Below, piece after piece: positions 1 to 14,740 of a stretch of DNA of 64,000 nucleotides. The stretch is from Apostichopus japonicus (taxonomy: Eukaryota > Echinodermata > Holothuroidea > Aspidochirotida > Stichopodidae): contig NC_092573.1 of the NCBI RefSeq assembly GCF_037975245.1, forward strand, positions 16,978,265-17,042,264, written 5' to 3'. The translations under genes and the position numbers were made by a program. The number at the start of each line of letters is the position of its first letter. Position 1 is the stretch's first letter. The notes beneath the pieces are model-generated. The model saw only the letters and a program-made list of their open reading frames with translations. It was not told the DNA's origin and searched no databases.

Positions 1-70
1 TCCCCGGAGAAATTACTCTACCACTCAATCCTCCCCACCGTAACCATAATTCTGTACTACGAATACATGT

Positions 71-125
71 TTGTATTTCTCCTTAAGGGAAGTTTTGCTT
101 ATTTCAACGTTAAGGAGAAATACAA
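71..125. repeat. Satellite hairpin A (type example)
   Basis: TTGTATTTCTCCTTAA (71-86) is followed after a 23-nt loop by its exact reverse complement TTAAGGAGAAATACAA (110-125). The 16-bp perfect stem is present in nearly all units; a few carry single changes (for example the copies at 6118 and 12155). The stem is conserved even where neighbouring sequence has diverged. It could be a structural, recombination or processing element; nothing in the sequence decides which. Confidence 0.93.
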
Positions 126-755
126 GAAACCTGTATCTAATTAGAAATGCACATTTTGACTGTCACATTAACATAGCTTTTGTAGTAAGTAATCAATGTA
201 GCCTTCAAGCAGATAACTATACTCAGTTGCTTACTTGCTTAACCAGAGTGTTTAATAAGTTTGTGAAGTGAGGGTCAGTGGTACCAAAGTATCGAAAAAA
301 AGTTGATGGGGACTTTAAAAGGCGGTCCTGGGAGCAGGAATGGGTGACAATTCACACCCCTGCCTCTTTACCCTCTGAACAATTATCGAAAACAGAAGGC
401 TTGAAGAAAGCCGGTGTTCATCCATGATCTATCACGGATAAGGTCTCAAATAAGCTACTGTAAAGCTTCCTGATCCTTGGGTAACTAAACTAAACTAATA
501 ATTAGCCAGAGTGAATACTGTTATGCTCGAAAACTAATAGGGTATTAAAGTGGTCGCAATCCCCGCCCCTACCCATAACGCCCCTGGTAGCTTTCCTTTA
601 CCTTTTTCCGTATACGAGACGCTCGAACGATTCAGAACAGATGGTTGGGCTAGAGTTACCCATGAAAGAGAGGAAGGGAGATGGGGGAAGGGAGGTAGGG
701 TAAGTGCGACCGTGTGATTAGTTCGAAGTTTTTCAGCCATTTTATTGCGCTTTTA

Positions 756-771
756 TATAGGCTCCTTACAG
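756..771 (+). promoter_or_regulatory. TATA-like box repeated in satellite units
   Basis: CTTTTATATAGGCTCC lies downstream of a purine-rich tract (661-700) and upstream of a TTACAGTC segment that would suit an initiator. The box is present in all main-array units and degrades to TATATGAA or TATAGGAA in units after 11.9 kb. Promoter activity is a guess from composition; AT-rich satellites often show such boxes by chance. Confidence 0.3.
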
Positions 772-772
772 T

Positions 773-840
773 CTGATGATATAATAAATAATATTAAACT
801 TATCATAGTTTATATTATTTATTATTTTTATTTATCATCA
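773..840. repeat. Satellite AT-rich hairpin B (type example)
   Basis: TGATGATA followed by AATAAATAATATTAAAC, an 8-9 nt loop, then GTTTATATTATTTATT and TATCATCA form an imperfect inverted repeat of about 30 bp per arm. It recurs in each unit about 25 bp after a TATATAG-like box (CTTTTATATAGGCTCC). The TATA-like box plus downstream hairpin resembles a small transcription unit, but this is inference only. Confidence 0.75.
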
Positions 841-3800
841 AATTTTATTACATATCATATGTTTTGTCCCCGGAGAAATTACTCTACCACTCAATCCTCC
901 CCACCGTAACCATAATTCTGTACTACGAATACATGTTTGTATTTCTCCTTAAGGGAAGTTTTGCTTATTTCAACGTTAAGGAGAAATACAAGAAACCTGT
1001 ATCTAATTAGAAATACAAATTTTGACTGTTACATTAACATAGCTTTTGTAGTAAGTAATCAATGTAGCCTTCAAGCAGATAACTATACTCAGTTGCTTAC
1101 TTGCTTAACCAGAGTGTTTAATAAGTTTGTGAAGTGAGGGTCAGTGGTTCCAAAGTATCGAAAAAAAGTTGATGGGGACTTTAAAAGGCGGTCCTGGGAG
1201 CAGGAATGGGTGACAATTCACACCCCTGCCTCTTTACCCTCTGAACATTTATCGAAAACAGAAGGCTTGAAGAAAGCCGGTGTTCATCCATGATCTATCA
1301 CGGATAAGGTCTCAATTAAGCTACTGTAAAGCTTCCTGATCCTTGGGTAACTAAACTAAACTAATAATTAGCCAGAGTGAATACTGTTATGCTCGAAAAC
1401 TAATAGGGTATTAAAGTGGTCGCAATCCCCGCCCCTACCCATAACGCCCCTGGTAGCTTTCCTTTACCTATTTCCGTATACGAGACGCTCGAACGATTCA
1501 GAACAGATGGTAAGGCTAGAGTTACCCATGAAAGAGAGGAAGGGAGATGGGGGAAGGGAGGTAGGGTAAGTGCGACCGTGTGATTAGTTCGAAGTTTTTC
1601 AGCCATTTTTTTGCGCTTTTATATAGGCTCCATACAGTCTGATGATATAATAAATAATATTAAACTTATCATAGTTTATATTATTTTTATTTATCATCAA
1701 ATTTTATTACATATCATATGTTTTGTCCCCGGAGAAATTACTCTACCACTCAATCCTCCCCACCGTAACCATAATTCTGTACTACGAATACATGTTTGTA
1801 TTTCTCCTTAAGGGAAGTTTTGCTTATTTCAACGTTAAGGAGAAATACAAGAAACCTGTATCTAAATACAAATGCAAATTTTGACTGTTACATTAATATA
1901 ACCTTGTAGTAAATAGTCTATGTAGCCTTAAAGCAGATAACTATACTCAGTTGTTTACTTGCTTAACCAGAGTGATTACTAAGTTTGTGAAGTGAGGGTC
2001 AGTGGTACCAAAGTATCGAAAAAAAAGTTGATGGGGTCTTTAAAAGGCGGTCCTGGGAGCAGGAATGGGAGAGAATTCACACCCCTGCCTCTTTACCCTC
2101 TGAACAATTATCGAAATTAGTAGGCTTGAAGAAAGCCGGTGTTCATCCATGATCTATCACGGATAGGGTCTCAAATAAGCTACTGTAAAGCTTCCTGATC
2201 CTTGGGTAACTAAACTAAACTTTAATTAGCCAGAGTGAATACTGTTATGCTCGAAAACTAATAGGGTATTAAAGTGGTCGCAATCCCCGCCCCTACCCAT
2301 AACGCCCCTGGTAGCTTTCCTTTACCTATTTCCGTATACGAGACGCTCGAACGATTCAGAACAGATGGTAAGGCTAGAGTTACCCATGAAAGAGAGGAAG
2401 GGAGATGGGGGAAGGGAGGTAGGGTAAGTGCGACCGTGTGATGAGTTCGAAGTTTTTCAGCCATTTTATTGCGCTTTTATATAGGCTCCTTACAGTCTGA
2501 TGATATAATAAATAATATTAAACTTATCATAGTTTATATTATTTATTATTTTTATTTATCATCAAATTTTATTACATATCATATGTTTTGTCCCCGGAGA
2601 AATTACTCTACCACTCAATCCTCCCCACCGTAACCATAATTCTGTACTACGAATACATGTTTGTATTTCTCCTTAAGGGAAGTTTTGCTTATTTCAACGT
2701 TAAGGAGAAATACAAGAAACCTGTATCTAAATACAAATGCAAATTTTGACTGTTACATTAATATAACCTTGTAGTAAATAGTCTATGTAGCCTTAAAGCA
2801 GATAACTATACTCAGTTGTTTACTTGCTTAACCAGAGTGATTACTAAGTTTGTGAAGTGAGGGTCAGTGGTACCAAAGTATCGAAAAAAAAGTTGATGGG
2901 GTCTTTAAAAGGCGGTCCTGGGAGCAGGAATGGGAGAGAATTCACACCCCTGCCTCTTTACCCTCTGAACAATTATCGAAATTAGTAGGCTTGAAGAAAG
3001 CCGGTGTTCATCCATGATCTATCACGGATAGGGTCTCAAATAAGCTACTGTAAAGCTTCCTGATCCTTGGGTAACTAAACTAAACTAATAATTAGCCAGA
3101 GTGAATACTGTTATGCTCGAAAACTAATAGGGTATTAAAGTGGTCGCAATCCCCGCCCCTACCCATAACGCCCCTGGTAGCTTTCCTTTACCTTTTTTCC
3201 GTATACGAGACGCTCGAACGATTCAGAACAGATGGTAAGGCTAGAGTTACCCATGAAAGAGAGGAAGGGAGATGGGGGAAGGGAGGTAGGGTAAGTGCGA
3301 CCGTGTGATTAGTTCGAAGTTTTTCAGCCATTTTATTGCGCTTTTATATAGGCTCCTTAAAGTCTGATGATATAATAAATAATATTTAACTTATCATAGT
3401 TTATATTATTTATTATTTTCATTTATCATCAAATTTTATTACATATCATATGTTTTGTCCCCGGAGAAATTACTCTACCACTCAATCCTCCCCACCGTAA
3501 CCATAATTCTGTACTACGAATACATGTTTGTATTTCTCCTTAAGGGAAGTTTTGCTTATTTCAACGTTAAGGAGAAATACAAGAAACCTGTATCTAATTA
3601 GAAATGCACATTTTGACTGTCACATTAACATAGCTTTTGTAGTAAGTAATCAATGTAGCCTTCAAGCAGATAACTATACTCAGTTGCTTACTTGCTTAAC
3701 CAGAGTGTTTAATAAGTTTGTGAAGTGAGGGTCAGTGGTACCAAAGTATCGAAAAAAAGTTGATGGGGACTTTAAAAGGCGGTCCTGGGAGCAGGAATGG

Positions 3801-6800
3801 GTGACAATTCACACCCCTGCCTCTTTACCCTCTGAACAATTATCGAAAACAGAAGGCTTGAAGAAAGCCGGTGTTCATCCATGATCTATCACGGATAAGG
3901 TCTCAAATAAGCTACTGTAAAGCTTCCTGATCCTTGGGTAACTAAACTAAACTAATAATTAGCCAGAGTGAATACTGTTATGCTCGAAAACTAATAGGGT
4001 ATTAAAGTGGTCGCAATCCCCGCCCCTACCCATAACGCCCCTGGTAGCTTTCCTTTACCTATTTCCGTATACGAGACGCTCGAACGATTCAGAACAGATG
4101 GTAAGGCTAGAGTTACCCATGAAAGAGAGGAAGGGAGATGGGGGAAGGGAGGTAGGGTAAGTGCGACCGTGTGATTAGTTCGAAGTTTTTCAGCCATTTT
4201 ATTGCGCTTTTATATAGGCTCCTTAAAGTCTGATGATATAATAAATAATATTTAACTTATCATAGTTTATATTATTTATTATTTTCATTTATCATCAAAT
4301 TTTATTACATATCATATGTTTTGTCCCCGGAGAAATTACTCTACCACTCAATCCTCCCCACCGTAACCATAATTCTGTACTACGAATACATGTTTGTATT
4401 TCTCCTTAAGGGAAGTTTTGCTTATTTCAACGTTAAGGAGAAATACAAGAAACCTGTATCTAATTAGAAATGCACATTTTGACTGTCACATTAACATAGC
4501 TTTTGTAGTAAGTAATCAATGTAGCCTTCAAGCAGATAACTATACTCAGTTGCTTACTTGCTTAACCAGAGTGTTTAATAAGTTTGTGAAGTGAGGGTCA
4601 GTGGTACCAAAGTATCGAAAAAAAGTTGATGGGGACTTTAAAAGGCGGTCCTGGGAGCAGGAATGGGTGACAATTCACACCCCTGCCTCTTTACCCTCTG
4701 AACAATTATCGAAAACAGAAGGCTTGAAGAAAGCCGGTGTTCATCCATGATCTATCACGGATAAGGTCTCAAATAAGCTACTGTAAAGCTTCCTGATCCT
4801 TGGGTAACTAAACTAAACTAATAATTAGCCAGAGTGAATACTGTTATGCTCGAAAACTAATAGGGTATTAAAGTGGTCGCAATCCCCGCCCCTACCCATA
4901 ACGCCCCTGGTAGCTTTCCTTTACCTATTTCCGTATACGAGACGCTCGAACGATTCAGAACAGATGGTAAGGCTAGAGTTACCCATGAAAGAGGGGAATG
5001 GGGATGGGGGAAGGGAGGTAGGGTAAGTGCGACCGTGTGAATAGTTCGAAGTTTTTCAGCCATTTTATTGCGCTTTTATATAGGCTCCATACAGTCTGAT
5101 GATATAATAAATAATATTAAACTTATCATAGTTTATATTATTTTTATTTATCATCAAATTTTATTACATATCATATGTTTTGTCCCCGGAGAAATTACTC
5201 TACCACTCAATCCTCCCCACCGTAACCATAATTCTGTACTACGAATACATGTTTGTATTTCTCCTTAAGGGAAGTTTTGCTTATTTCAACGTTAAGGAGA
5301 AATACAAGAAACCTGTATCTAAATACAAATGCAAATTTTGACTGTTACATAATATAACCTTGTAGTAAATAGTCTATGTAGCCTTAAAGCAGATAACTAT
5401 ACTCAGTTGTTTACTTGCTTAACCAGAGTGATTACTAAGTTTGTGAAGTGAGGGTCAGTGGTACCAAAGTATCGAAAAAAAAGTTGATGGGGTCTTTAAA
5501 AGGCGGTCCTGGGAGCAGGAATGGGAGAGAATTCACACCCCTGCCTCTTTACCCTCTGAACAATTATCGAAATTAGTAGGCTTGAAGAAAGCCGGTGTTC
5601 ATCCATGATCTATCACGGATAGGGTCTCAAATAAGCTACTGTAAAGCTTCCTGATCCTTGGGTAACTAAACTAAACTAATAATTAGCCAGAGTGAATACT
5701 GTTATGCTCGAAAACTAATAGGGTATTAAAGTGGTCGCAATCCCCGCCCCTACCCATAACGCCCCTGGTAGCTTTCCTTTACCTATTTACGTATACGAGA
5801 CGCTCGAACGATTCAGAACAGATGGTAAGGCTAGAGTTACCCATGAAAGAGAGGAAGGGAGATGGGGGAAGGGAGGTAGGGTAAGTGCGACCGTGTGGTT
5901 AGTTCGAAGTTTTTCAGCCATTTTATTGCGCTTTTATATAGGCTCCTTACAGTCTGATAATATAATAAATAATATTTAACTTATCATAGTTTATATTATT
6001 GATTATTTTCATTCATCATCAAATTTTATTACATATCATATGTTTTGTCCCCGGAGAAATTACTCTACCACTCAATCCTCCCCACCGTAACCATAATTCT
6101 GTACTACGAATACATGTTTGTATTTCTCCTTCAGGGAAGTTTTGCTTATTTCAACGTTAAGGAGAAATACAAGAAACCTGTATCTAAATACAAATGCACA
6201 TTTTGACTGTCACATTAACATAGCTTTTGTAGTAAGTAATCAATGTAGCCTTCAAGCAGATAACTATACTCAGTTGCTTACTTGCTTAACCAGAGTGTTT
6301 AATAAGTTTGTGAAGTGAGGGTCAGTGGTACCAAAGTATCGAAAAAAAGTTGATGGGGACTTTAAAAGGCGGTCCTGGGAGCAGGAATGGGTGACAATTC
6401 ACACCCCTGCCTCTTTACCCTCTGAACAATTATCGAAAACAGAAGGCTTGAAGAAAGCCGGTGTTCATCCATGATCTATCACGGATAAGGTCTCAAATAA
6501 GCTACTGTAAAGCTTCCTGATCCTTGGGTAACTAAACTAAACTAATAATTAGCCAGAGTGAATACTGTTATGCTCGAAAACTAATAGGGTATTAAAGTGG
6601 TCGCAATCCCCGCCCCTACCCATAACGCCCCTGGTAGCTTTCCTTTACCTTTTTCCGTATACGAGACGCTCGAACGATTCAGAACAGATGGTTGGGCTAG
6701 AGTTACCCATGAAAGAGAGGAAGGGAGATGGGGGAAGGGAGGTAGGGTAAGTGCGACCGTGTGATTAGTTCGAAGTTTTTCAGCCATTTTATTGCGCTTT

Positions 6801-9800
6801 TATATAGGCTCCTTACAGTCTGATGATATAATAAATAATATTTAACTTATCATAGTTTATATTATTTATTATTTTTATTTATCATCAAATTTTATTACAT
6901 ATCATATGTTTTGTCCCCGGAGAAATTACTCTACCACTCAATCCTCCCCACCGTAACCATAATTCTGTACTACGAATACATGTTTGTATTTCTCCTTAAG
7001 GGAAGTTTTGCTTATTTCAACGTTAAGGAGAAATACAAGAAACCTGTATCTAATTAGAAATGCACATTTTGACTGTCACATAAACATAGCTTTTGTAGTA
7101 CGTAATCAATGTAACCTTCAAGCAGATAACTATACTCAGTTGCTTACTTGCTTAACCAGAGTGTTTAATAAGTTTGTGAAGTGAGGGTCAGTGGTTCCAA
7201 AGTATCGAAAAAAAGTTGATGGGGACTTTAAAAGGCGGTCCTGGGAGCAGGAATGGGTTACAATTCACACCCCTGCCTCTTTACCCTCTGAACATTTATC
7301 GAAAACAGAAGGCTTGAAGAAAGCCGGTGTTCATCCATGATCTATCACGGATAAGGTCTCAATTAAGCTACTGTAAAGCTTCCTGATCCTTGGGTAACTA
7401 AACTAAACTAATAATTAGCCAGAGTGAATACTGTTATGCTCGAAAACTAATAGGGTATTAAAGTGGTCGCAATCCCCGCCCCTACCCATAACGCCCCTGG
7501 TAGCTTTCCTTTACCTATTTCCGTATACGAGACGCTCGAACGATTCAGAACAGATGGTAAGGCTAGAGTTACCCATGAAAGAGGGGAATGGGGATGGGGG
7601 AAGGGAGGTAGGGTAAGTGCGACCGTGTGATTAGTTCGAAGTTTTTCAGCCATTTTATTGCGCTTTTATATAGGCTCCATACAGTCTGATGATATAATAA
7701 ATAATATTAAACTTATCATAGTTTATATTATTTTTATTTATCATCAAATTTTATTACATATCATATGTTTTGTCCCCGGAGAAATTACTCTACCACTCAA
7801 TCCTCCCCACCGTAACCATAATTCTGTACTACGAATACATGTTTGTATTTCTCCTTAAGGGAAGTTTTGCTTATTTCAACGTTAAGGAGAAATACAAGAA
7901 ACCTGTATCTAAATACAAATGCAAATTTTGACTGTTACATTAATATAACCTTGTAGTAAATAGTCTATGTAGCCTTAAAGCAGATAACTATACTCAGTTG
8001 TTTACTTGCTTAACCAGAGTGATTACTAAGTTTGTGAAGTGAGGGTCAGTGGTACCAAAGTATCGAAAAAAAAGTTGATGGGGTCTTTAAAAGGCGGTCC
8101 TGGGAGCAGGAATGGGAGAGAATTTACACCCCTGCCTCTTTACCCTCTGAACAATTATCGAAATTAGTAGGCTTGAAGAAAGCCGGTGTTCATCCATGAT
8201 CTATCACGGATAGGGTCTCAAATAAGCTACTGTAAAGCTTCCTGATCCTTGGGTAACTAAACTAAACTAATAATTAGCCAGAGTGAATACTGTTATGCTC
8301 GAAAACTAATAGGGTATTAAAGTGGTCGCAATCCCCGCCCCTACCCATAACGCCCCTGGTAGCTTTCCTTTACCTATTTCCGTATACGAGACGCTCGAAC
8401 GATTCAGAACAGATGGTAAGGCTAGAGTTACCCATGAAAGAGGGGAATGGGGATGGGGGAAGGGAGGTAGGGTAAGTGCGACCGTGTGATTAGTTCGAAG
8501 TTTTTCAGCCATTTTATTGCGCTTTTATATAGGCTCCATACAGTCTGATGATATAATAAATAATATTAAACTTATCATAGTTTATATTATTTTTATTTAT
8601 CATCAAATTTTATTACATATCATATGTTTTGTCCCCGGAGAAATTACTCTACCACTCAATCCTCCCCACCGTAACCATAATTCTGTACTACGAATACATG
8701 TTTGTATTTCTCCTTAAGGGAAGTTTTGCTTATTTCAACGTTAAGGAGAAATACAAGAAACCTGTATCTAAATACAAATGCAAATTTTGACTGTTACATT
8801 AATATAACCTTGTAGTAAATAGTCTATGTAGCCTTAAAGCAGATAACTATACTCAGTTGTTTACTTGCTTAACCAGAGTGATTACTAAGTTTGTGAAGTG
8901 AGGGTCAGTGGTACCAAAGTATCGAAAAAAAAGTTGATGGGGTCTTTAAAAGGCGGTCCTGGGAGCAGGAATGGGAGAGAATTTACACCCCTGCCTCTTT
9001 ACCCTCTGAACAATTATCGAAATTAGTAGGCTTGAAGAAAGCCGGTGTTCATCCATGATCTATCACGGATAGGGTCTCAAATAAGCTACTGTAAAGCTTC
9101 CTGATCCTTGGGTAACTAAACTAAACTAATAATTAGCCAGAGTGAATACTGTTATGCTCGAAAACTAATAGGGTATTAAAGTGGTCGCAATCCCCGCCCC
9201 TACCCATAACGCCCCTGGTAGCTTTCCTTTACCTATTTACGTATACGAGACGCTCGAACGATTCAGAACAGATGGTAAGGCTAGAGTTACCCATGAAAGA
9301 GAGGAAGGGAGATGGGGGAAGGGAGGTAGGGTAAGTGCGACCGTGTGGTTAGTTCGAAGTTTTTCAGCCATTTTATTGCGCTTTTATATAGGTTCCTTAC
9401 AGTCTGATGATATAATAAATAATATTTAACTTATCATAGTTTATATTATTTATTATTTTCATTTATCATCAAATTTTATTACATATCATATGTTTTGTCC
9501 CCGGAGAAATTACTCTACCACTCAATCCTCCCCACCGTAACCATAATTCTGTACTACGAATACATGTTTGTATTTCTCCTTAAGGGAAGTTTTGCTTATT
9601 TCAACGTTAAGGAGAAATACAAGAAACCTGTATCTAATTAGAAATGCACATTTTGACTGTCACATTAACATAGCTTTTGTAGTAAGTAATCAATGTAGCC
9701 TTCAAGCAGATAACTATACTCAGTTGCTTACTTGCTTAACCAGAGTGTTTAATAAGTTTGTGAAGTGAGGGTCAGTGGTACCAAAGTATCGAAAAAAAGT

Positions 9801-12800
9801 TGATGGGGACTTTAAAAGGCGGTCCTGGGAGCAGGAATGGGTGACAATTCACACCCCTGCCTCTTTACCCTCTGAACAATTATCGAAAACAGAAGGCTTG
9901 AAGAAAGCCGGTGTTCATCCATGATCTATCACGGATAAGGTCTCAAATAAGCTACTGTAAAGCTTCCTGATCCTTGGGTAACTAAACTAAACTAATAATT
10001 AGCCAGAGTGAATACTGTTATGCTCGAAAACTAATAGGGTATTAAAGTGGTCGCAATCCCCGCCCCTACCCATAACGCCCCTGGTAGCTTTCCTTTACCT
10101 TTTTCCGTATACGAGACGCTCGAACGATTCAGAACAGATGGTAAGGCTAGAGTTACCCATGAAAGAGGGGAAGGGGAAGGGAGGTAGGGTAAGTGCGACC
10201 GTGTGATTAGTTCGAAGTTTTTCAGCCATTTTATTGCGCTTTTATATAGGCTCCTTACAGTCTGATGATATAATAAATAATATTAAACTTATCATAGTTT
10301 ATATTATTTATTATTTTTATTTATCATCAAATTTTATTACATATCATATGTTTTGTCCCCGGAGAAATTACTCTACCACTCAATCCTCCCCACCGTAACC
10401 ATAATTCTGTACTACGAATACATGTTTGTATTTCTCCTTAAGGGAAGTTTTGCTTATTTCAACGTTAAGGAGAAATACAAGAAACCTGTATCTAAATACA
10501 AATGCAAATTTTGACTGTTACATTAATATAACCTTGTAGTAAATAGTCTATGTAGCCTTAAAGCAGATAACTATACTCAGTTGTTTACTTGCTTAACCAG
10601 AGTGATTACTAAGTTTGTGAAGTGAGGGTCAGTGGTACCAAAGTATCGAAAAAAAAGTTGATGGGGTCTTTAAAAGGCGGTCCTGGGAGCAGGAATGGGA
10701 GAGAATTCACACCCCTGCCTCTTTACCCTCTGAACAATTATCGAAATTAGTAGGCTTGAAGAAAGCCGGTGTTCATCCATGATATATCACGGATAGGGTC
10801 TCAAATAAGCTACTGTAAAGCTTCCTGATCCTTGGGTAACTAAACTAAACTATTAATTAGCCAGAGTGAATACTGTTATGCTCGAAAACTAATAGGGTAT
10901 TAAAGTGGTCGCAATCCCCGCCCCTACCCATAACGCCCCTGGTAGCTTTCCTTTACCTATTTCCGTATACGAGACGCTCGAACGATTCAGAACAGATGGT
11001 AAGGCTAGAGTTACCCATGAAAGAGAGGAATGGGGATGGGGGAAGGGAGGTAGGGTAAGTGCGACCGTGTGAATAGTTCGAAGTTTTTCAGCCATTTCAT
11101 TGCGCTTTTATATAGGCTCCTTACAGTCTGATGATATAATAAATAATATTAAACTTATCATAGCTTATATTATTGATTATTTTCATTTATCATCAAATTT
11201 TATTACACATCATATGTTTTGTAGCCGGAGAAATTACTTTACCACTCAATCCTCCCCACCGTACCCGTAATTCTGTACTACGAATACATGTTTGTATTTC
11301 TCCTTAAGGGAAGTTTTGCTTATTTCAACGTTAAGGAGAAATACAAGAAACCTGTATCTAATTAGAAATGCAAATTTTGACTGTTACATTAACATAACCT
11401 TGTAGTAAATAGTCTATGAAACCTTCAAGCAGATAACTATACTCAGTTGCTTACTTGCTTAACCAGAGTGATTACTAAGTTAGTGAAGTGAGGGCCAGTG
11501 GTTCCAATGTATCGAGAAAAAAAAAGTTGATGGGGACTTTAAAAGGCGGTCCCGGGAGCAGGAATGGGAGAGAATTCACACCCCTGCCTCTTTACCCTCT
11601 GAACAATTATTGAAAATAGAAGGCTTGAAGTAAACCGGTGTTCATCCATGATATATCACGGATAGGTTCTCAAATAAGCTACAGTAAAGCTTCCTGATCC
11701 TTGGGTAACTAAACTAAACTAATAATTAGCCAGAGTGAATACTGTTATGCTCGAAAACTAATAGGGTATTAAAGTGGTCGCAATCCCCGAACCTACCCAT
11801 AACGCCACTGGTAGCTTTCCTTTACCTAATTTCGTATACGCGACGCTTGAACGTTTCAGAACAGATGGTTGGGCTAGAGTTTCCCATGAAAGAGGGGAAG
11901 GGGGAAGGGAGGTAGTGTAAGTGCGACCGTGTGAGAAGTTTGACGTTTTTCAGCCCCTTTATTGCGCTTTTATAGGAACCCCTCACATTCCTGATGATAT
12001 AATAAATAATATTAAACTTATCATAGTTTATATTATTGATTATTTTCATTTATCATCAAATTTTATTACATATCATATGTTTTGTCCCCGGAGAAATTAC
12101 TCTACCACTCAATACTCCCCACCGTTACCATAATTCTGTACAACGAATACATGTTTGTATTTCTCCTGAAGGGAAGTTTTGCTTATTTCAACGTTAAGGA
12201 GAAATACAAGAAACCTGTATCTAATTAGAAATGCAAATTTTGACTGTTACATTAACATAACCTTGTAGTAAATAGTCTATGAAACCTTCAAGCAGATAAC
12301 TATACTCAGTTGCTCACTTGCTTAACCAGAGTGATTACTAAGTTAGTGAAGTGAGGGCCAGTGGTTCCAATGTATCGAGAAAAAAGAGTTGATGGGGACT
12401 TTAAAAGGCGGTCCCGGGAGCAGGAATGGGAGAGAATTCACACCCCTGCCTCTTTACCCTCTGAACAATTATTGAAAATAGAAGGCTTGAAGTAAACCGG
12501 TGTTCATCCATGATCTATCACGGATAGGTTCTCAAATAAGCTACTGTAAAGCTTCCTGATCCTTGGGTAACTAAACTAAACTATTAATTAGCCAGAGTGA
12601 ATACTGTTATGCTCGAAAACTAATAGGGTATTAAATTGGTCGCAACCCCCGCCTCTACCCACAACGCCCCTGGTAGCTTTCCTTTACCTAATTTCGTATA
12701 CGGGACGCTTGAACGTTTCAGAACAGATGGTTGGGCTAGAGTTTCCCATGAAAGAGGGGAAGGGGGAAGGGAGGTAGTGTAAGTGCGACCGTGTGAGAAG

Positions 12801-14740
12801 TTTGAAGTTTTTCAGCCCTTTTATTGCGCTTTTATATGAACCCCTCACATTCCTGATGATATAATAAATAATATTTAACTTATCATAGTTTATATTATTG
12901 ATTATTTTCATTTATCATCAAATTTTATTACATATCATATGTTTTGTCCCCGGAGAAATTACTCTACCACTCAATCCTCCCCACCGTTACCATAATTCTG
13001 TACAACGAATACATGTTTGTATTTCTCCTTAAGGGAAGTTTTGCTTATTTCAACGTTAAGGAGAAATACAAGAAACCTGTATTTAATTAGAAATGCAAAT
13101 TTTGACTGTTACATTAACATAGCTTTTGTAGTAAATAGTCTATGTAGCCTTCAAGCAGATGACTATACTCAGATGCTTACTTGCTTAACCAGAGTGATTA
13201 ACAAGATTGGGAAGTGATGGACAGCGGTACAAATGCATCGAGAAAAAAAGTTGATGGGGACTTTAAAAGGCGGTCCTGGGAGCAGGAATGGGAGAGAATT
13301 CACACCCCTGCCTCTTTACCCTCTGAACAATTATCGAAAATAGAAGGCTTGAAGTAAGCAGGTGTTCATCCATGATCTAACACGGATAGGGCCTCAAATA
13401 AGCTACTGTAAAGCTTCCTGATCCTTGGGTAACTAAACTAATAATTAGCCAGAGTGGAGACTGTAATTCTCGAAAACTAATAGGGTATTAAAGTGGTCGC
13501 AATCCCCGCCCCTACCCATAACGCCCCTGGTAGCTTTTCTTTACCGATTTTCATATACGAGACGCTTGAACGTTTCTAAACAGATGGTTGGGCTAGAGTT
13601 TCCCATGAAAGAGGGAAAGGGGGAGGGAGTTGGGGTAAGTTCGACCGTGTAAGTAGTTTGAAGTTTTTCTGCCCTTTTTTTGCGCTTTTATATGAACCCC
13701 TCACATTCCTGATGATATAATAAATAATATTAAACTTATCATAGTTTATATTATTGATTATTTTCATTTATCATTAAATTTTATTAAATATCATATGTTT
13801 TGTCCCCGGAGAAATTACTCTACCACTCAATCCTCCCCACCGTAACCATAATTCTGTACAACGAATACATGTTTGTATTTCTCCTTAAGGGAATTTCTGC
13901 TTTTTTCAACGTTAAGGAGAAATACAAGAAACATGTATCTAATTAGAAATACAAATTTTGACTGTTACATTAACATATAGCTTTTGTAGTAAATAGTCTA
14001 TGTAGCTTTCAAGCAGATAGCTATACTCGGTTGCTTACTTGCTTAACCAGAGTGATTAAAAAGATTGTGAAGTGAGGGCCAGTGGTACAAATGTATCGAA
14101 AAAAAAAACTGATGGGGACTTTAAAAGGCCGTCCCGGGAGCAGGAATGGGAGAGAATTCACACCCCTGCCTCTTCAAGTTTCCCTCTGAACAATTATCGA
14201 AATTAGTAGGCTTGAAGTAAGCCGGTGTTCATCCATGATCTATCACGGATAGGGTCTCAAATAAGCTACTGTAAAGCTTCCTGATCCTTGTGTAACTAAA
14301 CTAATAATTAGCCAGAGTGAAAACTGTAATTCTCGAAAACTAATAGGGTATTAAAAGGGGTCGCAATACCCGCCCCTACCCACAACGCCCGTGGTAGCTT
14401 TCCTTTACCGATTTTCTGAACAGATGGTTGGGCTAGAGTTACCCACGAAAGAGGGAAAGGGGGAGGGAGGTGGGATAAGTGCGATCGTGTGAGTAGTTCG
14501 AAGTTTTTCAGCCCTTTTATTGCGCTTTTATATGGGCTCCTCACTGTCTGATGATATAATAAATATATTAAACTTATCATAGATTATATTATTGATTATT
14601 TTCATTCATCATCAAAGTTTATTACATATCATATGTTTTGTCCCCGGAGAAATTACTCTACCACTCAATCCTCCCACCGTAACCATAATTCTGTACTACG
14701 AATACATGTTTGTATTTCTCCTTAAAGGAAAATTTGCTTA

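Noticed and set aside
71-13767. Conserved 60-82 residue frames in every satellite unit as a gene family
   Set aside because: Both strands have them, starts are often non-ATG, and conservation equals that of the surrounding repeat, so it reflects unit homogenisation.
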